64,000 nucleotides of DNA, taken from positions 6,404,501-6,468,500 of the forward strand of contig NC_020126.1 of the NCBI RefSeq assembly GCF_000331735.1. Direction: 5' to 3'. Position numbers and translations under genes: made by a program. Positions 52,301-59,744 of this stretch are shown here, in pieces. The stretch is from Myxococcus stipitatus DSM 14675 (lineage in GTDB: Bacteria; Myxococcota; Myxococcia; Myxococcales; Myxococcaceae). The notes below the pieces were generated by a model. That model was not told the origin of the DNA. It worked only from the letters and a program-made list of their open reading frames with translations, and did not search any database. How positions within the stretch are numbered: position 1 is the stretch's first letter; every line of letters starts with the position of its first letter.

Positions 52301-52543
52301 GAGGCCCAGCGCTCCCGGGGGCAGCTTCGCCGCGAACTCAATCCACCGGCGGACACCGAAGGAGCTGATGCGGTCCACCCGCCCCAGGTCGACAACGAGG
52401 AGCCCGTTGAGCTCTGGCGTGGCCGACGTCAGCGGGAAGGTCTCGTCGATGACACCGGCAATCCGTACGTGGGTGATGGTACCCACACGGAGCCGGCTGA
52501 TGATGGCGTTGGAACCCTGGCTATCCACCGACCCTGACCTCAT
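49322..52543 (-). CDS. Ser/Thr protein kinase with STAS-like, zinc-ribbon and PEGA parts
   Basis: A 1073-residue kinase. Two STAS-like alpha/beta domains (about 15-110 and 195-285) alternate with zinc ribbons (C115xxC118/C145xxC148 and C291/C293/C296 with C324/C327). The kinase domain (about 397-660) has the glycine loop RLGQGGMAEVF, HRDVSPHN at 531-538 and DFG at 551-553. A long Pro-rich linker, a membrane helix (WAALGAGVLMVVAVVAVVML) and a PEGA-like C-terminal domain follow. The STAS-like front end suggests sensing, in the manner of SpoIIAA/RsbV antagonists. The ATG overlaps the upstream HATPase gene by 23 bases, strongly coupling both. A GTG 15 bases downstream is an alternative start. Confidence 0.93.
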   Translation of the reverse strand: MRSGSVDSQGSNAIISRLRVGTITHVRIAGVIDETFPLTSATPELNGLLVVDLGRVDRISSFGVRRWIEFAAKLPPGALGLYVVHAPPVVVDQLNMVEGFAGVARVLSVLAPYSCSTCGEDRMRVVNLVDDAQVLAEGLAPAHRCPVCSNPLEFADQPEEFFDYGRRQQFGTVDPVVMRYLRASMPTEQPELPQHLKIVQDDITFVTLASALKGDLNVRRLASGLEGRVGFDFSHVSKVEPEALAKLEQVLDTAAQGAQVVLCRVPPPALAVLSRSAKQLPARLSTLWLPCECRNCGQVSHQRILAADYQARLRSQQTGMARECPICGGTAQVPHMPQFQGFLARVQLTDRPLEDLEALEARALSQYLFGSANVDPQANKGSPTDLSNSLGNTKLTIIKRLGQGGMAEVFLAKQVGVKGFEKFVVMKKVLPQFAQNPEFVDMLFAEARANARLTHPNVVQTFDVGVSDGVAYILMEYVRGPDLKRLVVELRRKGLGLPLEHALRIVAEVAAGLHYAHAYVDPAGTPHPVVHRDVSPHNVLISLDGAIKLSDFGIAKVAGEDNTQAGVLKGKISYISPEAASGRALDARNDVWALGVVLFELLTGQLPFRREHDAATLNAIVREPAPVPSQLRPHVPQDVSDLILRALVKDPARRTPSAAAMREEIEAVMAHHRLNSSPAAVAQFFKDTLGDRLVEYAPSSGTGTGEHSKPMPTGTGSGDLAAPVDGRTPNKGSIVGGTPRPTGSGSMSAPPVAGSAPRPAPAASRPMTPPPVAAPRPQQPPAPAAARPPQPPAAPRPAPMPPRAPMPPAESDLDTVERTEVLVVSGGGLPPHMAEARPAPAPRPSTAGQPVVAAAPRPSTSDSQALGAPPRPAPAPRASAPSHPSPVPAPRPPAPVPEAPVAPTPDKSSPMKWAALGAGVLMVVAVVAVVMLRGGGSPFVNLEDGEHVYVGGVRMEPGTATLEVSPSGPLLISTAVNGRLRRFGTTQQREGIDVRTLADAMPQPGTRGTLSVSSTMPGCEVKVGGSPLPQRTPLTRAAIEAGRELEVEVACTGAASKHWVLAVPGQEIVVMVR

Positions 52544-53387
52544 GCAAACAGAACATCAGTGACTTGGGCTGGGCCGCGCGCCGCCGCGCGTCTCCCAGGT
52601 CCACCACGCAAACGACTCGCGACTCCCGCCCCACCACCACCCTCACCGCCACCGCGTCGCTGTGCTCGAGGATGCGCCGCAACCCCAGACCGGCGCCGCC
52701 GCCCGACGCGTCCACCTTCACCTTCCGCCCCCACCCCTCCAGCGCCCGGGCGAATGGACCCGGACGCAGTCCCCCGAAACGGTCCACGACCTCCAGCCAT
52801 ATCCGTCCGTCTTCCACCGCGAAGCGCAGCTCGCACGCGTCCTCGGGCTCCACCTCGCGCACCTCGGTGCGACGGTGTGCATAACGAGGAGCCCCCCGCG
52901 CATCCACTGGCGCATCGAGAAGCGCGTTGACGGCGATTTCGTGGGCGACATCCGCCGCCAGCCCCGCGGCGACCCGGCTGCCCTCCGAGGCCTCGACCGC
53001 CATCCCCACCGCCGTGGCCGCCAGTTGGACGTCCACCACCCCACGCAGCGGGTGGCACACCACCTCCGCCCGCTCCGGCAGCAGGGAGCCCTGGCGGAGG
53101 AGCACGCCCAACAGCCGCGCCTCCCACTGGGAAGGGCCGCCGTCCCGCTCGCGCGTCGCCAGGAGCAGCGCGGGCGGCTCGCGGTGAAGCCACTGCGCGT
53201 GCTCGGGCTTGAGCACGCCGTCGAAGAGCACCACGTCCCGGGGGCTCGACGGAGCCCCCAAGGCCTCCGGGAGGCCCGCCACGCCCTGCGCCAACAGGGG
53301 CGCCACCTGCTCGAGGGACGCCGCGGGCAGTGAGGCATCGGCAATCAGCAGGAGGCCCCCGGCCTCCAAGTGGGACGTGGTACTCAA
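52521..53387 (-). CDS. Histidine-kinase-like ATPase, anti-sigma/RsbW style
   Basis: A 288-residue protein. The N-terminal half is a poorly defined alpha/beta domain, with LLLIADASLP and DVVLFDGVLKPEHAQWL, possibly receiver-like (Asp in LLLIADASLP and VLFDGVL). The C-terminal half is an HATPase_c domain with EIAVNALLDAP (N-box) and GGGAGLGLRRILEHSD (G-box), and no phospho-acceptor His domain. This is the RsbW/SpoIIAB-like kinase type. Together with the STAS-like kinase that overlaps its end it could form a partner-switching pair. TonB receptor gene follows upstream after only 9 bases, so these may be one transcript. Confidence 0.75.
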   Translation of the reverse strand: MSTTSHLEAGGLLLIADASLPAASLEQVAPLLAQGVAGLPEALGAPSSPRDVVLFDGVLKPEHAQWLHREPPALLLATRERDGGPSQWEARLLGVLLRQGSLLPERAEVVCHPLRGVVDVQLAATAVGMAVEASEGSRVAAGLAADVAHEIAVNALLDAPVDARGAPRYAHRRTEVREVEPEDACELRFAVEDGRIWLEVVDRFGGLRPGPFARALEGWGRKVKVDASGGGAGLGLRRILEHSDAVAVRVVVGRESRVVCVVDLGDARRRAAQPKSLMFCLHEVRVGG

Positions 53388-53396
53388 ACAGGGTGC

Positions 53397-56036
53397 CTAG
53401 TAGCGAACCTTGACTTCACTGAAGAAGGACTGGGGCGGAGCGGGGAAGCCGTGGGCTTCCTCGTAGGCCGCGTTGAAGAGGTTGGAGCCCAGGAAGGACA
53501 CGGAGATGCCGTCGTAGACGTTGAAGCCGACGCGGGCGCTGGCGGTGATGTAGCCGGTCAGCTCCACGCGCTGGGTGGGCAGGCCCGTCGTCTCATCCAC
53601 CTGGAAGCCCGGGTCGAAGCGCGGCCCGACGAACAGGGCGTACAGCTCCGCGAAGGCCACCTTGCCGATGTTGGTGCGGCCGCGCGCGTAGATGCGGTGG
53701 GTGGGCGCGTAGTCCAGCCGCGTCTCCGGCATCTCGGTGTCGTAGGGCACGCTCTTCGCGTCGAGGAACTGGTAGGCCACGTCGAAGGAGGAGTTGATGG
53801 ACGGAATCTGCGCCGCCGCCTCCAGCTCGAAGCCCGCGATGCGCGCGTTGCCCTGGTTGCGGAACTGGGACACCGAGCCGAAGACGAGCTCCTGATTGAT
53901 GAAGTTGTTGGCCACGTTGTAGAAGCCCGTGCCCGTCAGGCGCACCCGCCGGTCGAAGGGCCAGAAGTCCACCGCGGCCTCGAAGGTGTCGAGCGTCTCC
54001 GCGCGCAGGTCGGCGTTGCCCATCAGGGTGGACGCGTACATCTGCTGGTTGATGGCGAGCTCCGCCAGCGTGGGCGCCCGGAAGGCGCGGCCGTAGTTGG
54101 TGCGCAGCGTGAGCAGCTCCGGCACCGCGTGGAAGACGACGCTGGCGCGCGGCGAAATCTGGTCCGTGCGCTGACGCCAGACCTTCTCGGGAATCGCGTA
54201 GCGGTCGTAGCGGGCCCCCGCGCTGAACACCAGGCGCTCGAACGGGCGGTACTCCGCGTCCACGAAGCCGCCGTAGATGGTCTGCTTGGTGTCGTCCAGC
54301 GTGAGCTCCGGCAGCACGTTGGGCACGTTGACGTTGTCGAACTTCACGTCGCCGCCCACCGTCACGGAGACCGGGCCCGCCGAGTACAGCGCGCGAACCT
54401 CACCGCCCAACCGGCGGCGCTTGCCCAAGGCGCGCGTGGGCTCGCCACCGAAGGCGCTCTCCATCTGCACGTCGCGGCGCTTGAAGAAGCCGTACGCCTG
54501 GCCGAACACGCGCAGGTTGTCCGTCACCTGCTGGTCCACCTGGGCGGAGGCGTTGAAGTTCTGGACGGACTCCTCGTCGTTGGGCGTGTAGTGGCAGCGG
54601 CCGCAGTTGCCCACGGTGGAGATCTGCCCGTGCGTGCCACCCGGCCGGCCGATGCTCGCGTCCGTGAAGTCCGCGTCGAGCGCCAGCGGGCCCACGCGCA
54701 CCTTGCCGTTGACCTGGTGCACCATCGAGTCCTGGTTCTTGTCCACCAGGCCCGTGGCCGCGTCGTTGAAGAGCTGCGGACCGTCGGAGCCGTAGCCGTA
54801 GTAGCCCAGCAGCGCCTCCACCGGCCCGCCGCGGCCCGCCGCGGTGCCGTGCACGCGCCACGTCTGGTCCTGGCCCGCCAGCACGCGCGCCTCCATGCCC
54901 ACGTTGCGGCCCGGCGCAATCAGGTCGGCGGGCTGACGCTCGATGATGTTGATGACGCCGCTGAAGGCGTTGGAGCCGTACAGCGAGGAGCCCGGGCCCC
55001 GGATGACTTCCACCTGCTTGAGGTTGACCAGCGGCGTCGTCTCATCCGCGTAGAACTGGCCCGTCCACGGGTCCGTCAGCGGGCGGCCGTCCTTGAGCAG
55101 CAGCAGGCGGTTGGACAGGTAGTTGGAGCCCAGGCCGCGCGCGCTCACCGCCGCCTTGCGCATGGAGCCCCGGCGGCACTCCATGCCGGGGAAGTACTGG
55201 ATGGCCTCGCAGAGCGAGAACTGGCCCGTGCCTTCCAGCTCCTCGGCGGGGATCCACGACACGGTCAGCGGCACGTCCGCGATGCGCTGGTTGCGCTTGG
55301 AGGCCGTCGTCACCACCGCCTCGCTCAGGACGCGGTTGACGGACTCCTCCAGCGGATCGGCGCCCGCGGTGGGGTCCAGGCTCGCCAGACCCGAGGGGGG
55401 CGGCAGCGGCCGGTCCATGGCGGGCTCGGCGAACGGCGCGCTGATGGGCACGTTGTCCCGGGCGACGGGCGCGGGCGTCGGGCTGGCCGGCAGCACCGCG
55501 CTCTGCGAGCCCGTCGCGGGGGCCGTCACGTCCAGGGTGCTGGCGGTGGAGGGGGCGGTGCGCACCGGGGCGGCCACGGGCGCGGCGGGAGCCGGCGTGG
55601 GCTGCGTCTCCACCATCGGCGTGGGCTCGACGGGCACGGGGGGCTCGGCCACCACCGGCTCGCTGGGCGAGAGGGACGGGTCGTTCGTCTCGGGGCCTGC
55701 GCCCAGCACCGGAATCTCCGACGCGGCGGGGGCCTCCTCCACCTTGGGGGCCTTGCGCGACTTCGGGGGCTTCTTCGCCGTGCGCGCGGGCTTCGTCCCC
55801 GCGGGCTTCGCGGTGGCGGCGGGCTTGGTTCCCGGCGTCGCCACGCGCTTCTTGCGCTTCACCTTCGGCGCGGACTCGGACGTGGCCGTGGAGGACTGGG
55901 CCTGGGCCAGCGACGGATGGGCCACCGCCAGTGCGCAGAGCAGGATGGACCACGGAAGAATCGCGCGCGGACCTCGGCGCCCCGCGTGAACTCCCACCGC
56001 ACCTCGCAGCGGCTCACCAGACACATTCGAGTGCAT
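53397..56036 (-). CDS. TonB-dependent outer-membrane receptor with CxxCH motif
   Basis: An 879-residue protein with a signal peptide after an extended N-terminus (LPWSILLCALAVAHPSLAQA). A ~180-residue Lys/Pro/Ala-rich linker (KPAATAKPAGTKPARTAKKP) follows. The plug domain (about 235-370) has AVVTTASKRNQRIADVPLTV, EVIRGPGSSLYGSNAFSG and VINII, and the barrel ends in the aromatic ...FSEVKVRY. It should import a siderophore, vitamin or carbohydrate. A loop around residue 478 contains CGRCH, the haem-c attachment motif, which is very unusual in this family. The long basic linker might span the peptidoglycan or bind a partner. The 253 bases upstream hold a promoter region and no gene. Confidence 0.9.
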   Translation of the reverse strand: MHSNVSGEPLRGAVGVHAGRRGPRAILPWSILLCALAVAHPSLAQAQSSTATSESAPKVKRKKRVATPGTKPAATAKPAGTKPARTAKKPPKSRKAPKVEEAPAASEIPVLGAGPETNDPSLSPSEPVVAEPPVPVEPTPMVETQPTPAPAAPVAAPVRTAPSTASTLDVTAPATGSQSAVLPASPTPAPVARDNVPISAPFAEPAMDRPLPPPSGLASLDPTAGADPLEESVNRVLSEAVVTTASKRNQRIADVPLTVSWIPAEELEGTGQFSLCEAIQYFPGMECRRGSMRKAAVSARGLGSNYLSNRLLLLKDGRPLTDPWTGQFYADETTPLVNLKQVEVIRGPGSSLYGSNAFSGVINIIERQPADLIAPGRNVGMEARVLAGQDQTWRVHGTAAGRGGPVEALLGYYGYGSDGPQLFNDAATGLVDKNQDSMVHQVNGKVRVGPLALDADFTDASIGRPGGTHGQISTVGNCGRCHYTPNDEESVQNFNASAQVDQQVTDNLRVFGQAYGFFKRRDVQMESAFGGEPTRALGKRRRLGGEVRALYSAGPVSVTVGGDVKFDNVNVPNVLPELTLDDTKQTIYGGFVDAEYRPFERLVFSAGARYDRYAIPEKVWRQRTDQISPRASVVFHAVPELLTLRTNYGRAFRAPTLAELAINQQMYASTLMGNADLRAETLDTFEAAVDFWPFDRRVRLTGTGFYNVANNFINQELVFGSVSQFRNQGNARIAGFELEAAAQIPSINSSFDVAYQFLDAKSVPYDTEMPETRLDYAPTHRIYARGRTNIGKVAFAELYALFVGPRFDPGFQVDETTGLPTQRVELTGYITASARVGFNVYDGISVSFLGSNLFNAAYEEAHGFPAPPQSFFSEVKVRY

Positions 56037-56289
56037 CGTTCTCTCATCCGCGAATGGGAGGGGCCCCTCGCGGTCCTGTACGCCCCGGGTGGCGGGCGCG
56101 GCGCCAGGGCAATCGGTCTTTTGGGACGAATCCGCCCACCTGCTCGCACGCGCCGTCAGGAGGCAAGCTACCCCAGAGGCCTTGCTGGGCCAAGTCGGTG
56201 ATTCTCAGACCCTGAAAATCAAGAGTGCGGGACCCTTCAGAGTGTACGTCGCCGCCGATTCCCAGGTTACGAAAGCAAGGCCCACCCCT

Positions 56290-57210
56290 TCAGTCATCCG
56301 GTTGCTCAGCCGAGACAGCCAGGTCCCCCGCGAACGACGGCAGCGACGGACCCAGCTCCTCCGCGCGCACCAGCGCCTGGGTGGACACGCGCGCATCGGC
56401 CGCGTCCGCGAACACCGGCTGGCGGCGCGGCGGCCCCTGGGTGACGAGACGTCGGAAGTCCTCGAACTCCTTGCCCTGGATGCGAGCGAAGGCCTCGAAC
56501 GGAGCCACCGCGCCGACGCCCGGCAGGGCCGTGTCCAGGGCCGCCCGGTGGTTGCGCAGGTCGACCAGGACGGCGCCCGGGAGGCGCGAGCTGCGGAAGA
56601 GGACACGGACGTCCTTGTCCTTGGGGACATGGGACACCGGCACCAGGGCGGCCTCCGCGCCCTTGGCCTCCAGCATCTTCAGCGCGGACTCCACGTTGGG
56701 CACCGGGGCCAGCTTGAAGTGGCGCTGGGCGTCCAGGTCTCCCCCGAGGACGGCGTGGGTGACGAACTTGGGGTCCGTCGGACCCGCCCCCTTCACCAGG
56801 GCCAGGCGCTTGCCGGCGAGGTCCTTCACGGAGCCGCGCTGGGTGGAGACGATGGCCCAGCGCTGCTGGGACTCACCGGGGCGAGAGGCCCAGGCCAGGG
56901 GTGTGGCGCGCGCGCCCAGCTGCACGGCGGCCCAGCCCTCCACGACGGCGAAGTCCACCAGGCCGTCGGAGATGGCGCGGGAGAAGTCCTCGTAGCGGCC
57001 GAAGCTCTTGGCCGCGACGGGGCGTCCCATGGACTCGGTCAGCTTCGCGGCCAGGGCCTCCGCGTACTGGAAGCGCTCCTGGCCGTCGCTCAAGGTGGTG
57101 GCCAGGAAGACGCCCAGGGTCGTCTTCTTCGGGGCCGGGGCCGCGCTCGCGGGAGCGCTCAGACAGAGGGCCAGCGCGAGGCCGGCCAGGACGAAGCGAG
57201 GCATCTTCAT
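56290..57210 (-). CDS. PhnD-like periplasmic substrate-binding protein
   Basis: A 306-residue exported protein with a signal peptide (FVLAGLALALCLSAPASAA). The mature part has the PhnD/phosphonate-binding type pattern: TTLGVFLATTLSDGQ, AISDGLVDFAVVEGWAAVQL, GKRLALVKGAGPTDPKFVTH and VESALKMLEAKGAEAALVPV. It would bind a small anion or other ligand. No ABC permease or ATPase gene is adjacent. It overlaps the TPR gene by an ATGA and so works with a TPR protein and a SpoIIE phosphatase, more like a sensor than a transporter. Confidence 0.82.
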   Translation of the reverse strand: MKMPRFVLAGLALALCLSAPASAAPAPKKTTLGVFLATTLSDGQERFQYAEALAAKLTESMGRPVAAKSFGRYEDFSRAISDGLVDFAVVEGWAAVQLGARATPLAWASRPGESQQRWAIVSTQRGSVKDLAGKRLALVKGAGPTDPKFVTHAVLGGDLDAQRHFKLAPVPNVESALKMLEAKGAEAALVPVSHVPKDKDVRVLFRSSRLPGAVLVDLRNHRAALDTALPGVGAVAPFEAFARIQGKEFEDFRRLVTQGPPRRQPVFADAADARVSTQALVRAEELGPSLPSFAGDLAVSAEQPDD

Positions 57211-59729
57211 GGGGTGGTGTCCTCCACGGTGGCTCCGGTCGCCGCCGAGGAGCCCGCGGGCTCGGCGAGACCATGGAGGCTCTGCAGGCGTTCCTTCCAC
57301 TCGCGCACTTGGGCCATGCGCGGCCCGGAGCCGGAGGCGAGGTAGCGGCGCCAGGCGTCCACGGCCTCGGCGGGCTCGTGGCGGCGCTCCTGGGCGTCGA
57401 TGCCCAGGTTGAGCGAGGCCACCGCGACGGACGACTCCAGCTTGCGCCACGTGGCCAGCGCGTCCGCCGACTTGCCCTTGCGCCAGTCGACGCAGGCCAG
57501 GTTGTGCTGGAGCACCGCGTCCTCGGGCTCGGTGGCGAGCGCGGCCTTGAGCGCCTTCTCCGCGCCCTTCATGTTGCCAGCCGAGTAGGCCAGCGAGGCC
57601 TCGCGGCGGTGGAGCGCGCCCGTCATGGACACGAGCCACTTGGGCTGTCCGGGCATCGGCTTCTTCGCCGCGGCGGTCAGCTGCTTGCGCGCGGCGGCCA
57701 CCTGTCCCTTCTTGTAGAGGGCGAAGGCGTCCGCCAGGGCGCGCGTGTTGGGCCAGGCCCAGGGCTGCGCGGGCGTGAGGGCCTTCTTCAGGGCGGCGCT
57801 GGCCTCGGCGTGACGTCCCGACTCCGCGCGCGTCAGGCCGCGAGCGAAGAGGACCAGCTTCGCCAGGTCCGAGCGCTTGCCGGTGCCCAGCTTGTCCACC
57901 GCGTCGAGGTCCCGGTCGGCGCCCTCGATGTCACCGGCCTCCAGCCGGGACAGCGCGCGACGCACGAGCACGCGAGGCAGGTTGGCCTGGGCCACGCCCG
58001 CGGCCGAGCGCGACGGGCCCACCTCGGTGAGGCGCTGCACGGCGGCATCCACCTGCCCCAACTCCACCTCCGCGAGCGCGGCGCCCACCGACGCCTCCGC
58101 CTGCTGGTCCGGCTCCTCCGTCTGCTTCCCGGAGCGCTCGAAGGCCTCGAGCGCCGCCTGCGCGTCCCCGGCCCCCAGCCGCGAGTAGCCCAGCAACAGC
58201 TGCTCCCGCCAGGTAGCGCCCGGAAGCGTCGCGCCCTGCTCCATCACCTTGCGCGCGTCGCCATAGGCCCGCGTCTCCATCAGGGCCGCGGTCAACCGAC
58301 GGGCCATGAGGACACTCCGGTCCAGGTCGAACGCGCGTCGCAGGTCGCGCACCGCATCGTCCGCCCGCCCCGCCCCGCTCCGGTCTCGAGCGCGGTGGGC
58401 CAGCGCGCGCGCCAGCCACTGCTTCGCGCCCGCGTGGTCCGGCTCCGCGACGAGCGCGCTGCCGTAGTCCTCGATGGCCTGGTCCCACTGTCCGGTGGCG
58501 AAGTGGTCCGCGCCCAGCAGCATCCAGCCCAGCGCCTGGCGGGGCACCATCTCCACGACGCGGCGATGCACCTCCACCGCGCGCTGGAAGCGGCCGGCGC
58601 GACGGTTGACGGAGCCCAGCGAGGCCCACAGCTCCACGCTGCTGGCCCCCGAGCGCACCGCGGCCTCCAGGAACTGGATGGCCTCCTCGTGGCGCCCCTG
58701 CGCCTGGAGCGCCTTGCCCACCGCCATCTGTCCCAGCACCAGTCCGGGCTGGAGCTCCAGCACCTTGCGGTAGGCCTCCTCCGCGGCCGGGGCCTGCTTC
58801 TGCGCCAGCCGCACGTCACCCAGGAGCAGGTACGCGGCGGGCGTCGCGCCCAGCTTCGCCACCGCCACCGCCTGCGCCTCCGCGCGCGGCAGCTCGCCCG
58901 ACGCCAGGTACAGCCGGGCCAGCTTCTCCCGGGGCTCGGCCACCTGCGGGAAGCGCGTCGTCACGCCCTCCAACAAGGTGCGCGCCTCGGCCGGCTTGCC
59001 CTCCAGCTCCAGCACGCTGGCCAGCCCCAGCTGCACGGAAGCCGACTCCGGCCGCCCCGCCTGCGCCTGGGTGAACGAAGCGCGCGCGGCCGCCACGTCC
59101 CGGCGCAGCACGTGCGCGCGGCCCAACAGCTCGTGAATCTGGTGGTCGTTGGCGGAGAGCTTCGCGGGGCGCAGCGTCAGGTAGCGCCGCAGGCGCGTCA
59201 CCGCGGCGTCACCCTGCTGGGCGAAGAGGTAGTAGCTGGCCAGGTAGTAGTGGACGATGAGGTGCTCGGCCTGGTCCGCCGAGGACACCTGCTCCAGCAG
59301 CGGCACCGCCTCCGGGAAGCGGCGCAGCTTGAAGAGGGCCACGCCCAGGGGATACGCGAGCGACAGCTCGGACGGGTTCGCGGCCTGCACGGACTTGATC
59401 CGCTCCACCGTGCGCGTCCAGTCCTGGAGCGCGTTGGCGACGGCGCCCACCCCCGCGGCGGCCGTGATGGAGCCCGGCTCCGCGGCCAGCGCCTGCTCAT
59501 AGAGACCCAGGGCCTTGCGGTACTTCTCCTCGGCGTCCTTCTTGTCGCCGGAGGCGCTCGCCGCGCTGGCGGACACCTGAGCCGACTCGCCCTCCTTCAC
59601 CAGCCGCTGCGACTCGGACATGGGCGGAGGCCGGTACTGCGCCAGTGCGGGAGGCCCCGAGAGCGAGGCCAGCAGCGCGAGCACCGACGTCAGGCGTCGC
59701 GGGGAGGACAGGGGTGTGCGGCGGCGCAT
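57207..59729 (-). CDS. Exported TPR-repeat protein
   Basis: An 840-residue protein with a signal peptide (TSVLALLASLSGPPALAQ). Almost all the rest consists of tetratricopeptide repeats (for example EEKYRKALGLYEQALAAEPG, AEEAYRKVLELQPGLVLGQM, GRHEEAIQFLEAAVRSGASS, WDQAIEDYGSALVAEPDHAG). It is a likely periplasmic scaffold for protein interaction. It lies between the SpoIIE phosphatase gene (15 bases) and the binding-protein gene (ATGA overlap), so the three form one operon. Confidence 0.9.
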   Translation of the reverse strand: MRRRTPLSSPRRLTSVLALLASLSGPPALAQYRPPPMSESQRLVKEGESAQVSASAASASGDKKDAEEKYRKALGLYEQALAAEPGSITAAAGVGAVANALQDWTRTVERIKSVQAANPSELSLAYPLGVALFKLRRFPEAVPLLEQVSSADQAEHLIVHYYLASYYLFAQQGDAAVTRLRRYLTLRPAKLSANDHQIHELLGRAHVLRRDVAAARASFTQAQAGRPESASVQLGLASVLELEGKPAEARTLLEGVTTRFPQVAEPREKLARLYLASGELPRAEAQAVAVAKLGATPAAYLLLGDVRLAQKQAPAAEEAYRKVLELQPGLVLGQMAVGKALQAQGRHEEAIQFLEAAVRSGASSVELWASLGSVNRRAGRFQRAVEVHRRVVEMVPRQALGWMLLGADHFATGQWDQAIEDYGSALVAEPDHAGAKQWLARALAHRARDRSGAGRADDAVRDLRRAFDLDRSVLMARRLTAALMETRAYGDARKVMEQGATLPGATWREQLLLGYSRLGAGDAQAALEAFERSGKQTEEPDQQAEASVGAALAEVELGQVDAAVQRLTEVGPSRSAAGVAQANLPRVLVRRALSRLEAGDIEGADRDLDAVDKLGTGKRSDLAKLVLFARGLTRAESGRHAEASAALKKALTPAQPWAWPNTRALADAFALYKKGQVAAARKQLTAAAKKPMPGQPKWLVSMTGALHRREASLAYSAGNMKGAEKALKAALATEPEDAVLQHNLACVDWRKGKSADALATWRKLESSVAVASLNLGIDAQERRHEPAEAVDAWRRYLASGSGPRMAQVREWKERLQSLHGLAEPAGSSAATGATVEDTTP

Positions 59730-59744
59730 GCGGTTCGTCCAAGG

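Noticed and set aside
47660..52537. 1625-codon plus-strand open frame
   Set aside because: Antisense to the kinase and LanB-like genes; low-complexity His/Arg/Gln composition, no domain, no ribosome site.
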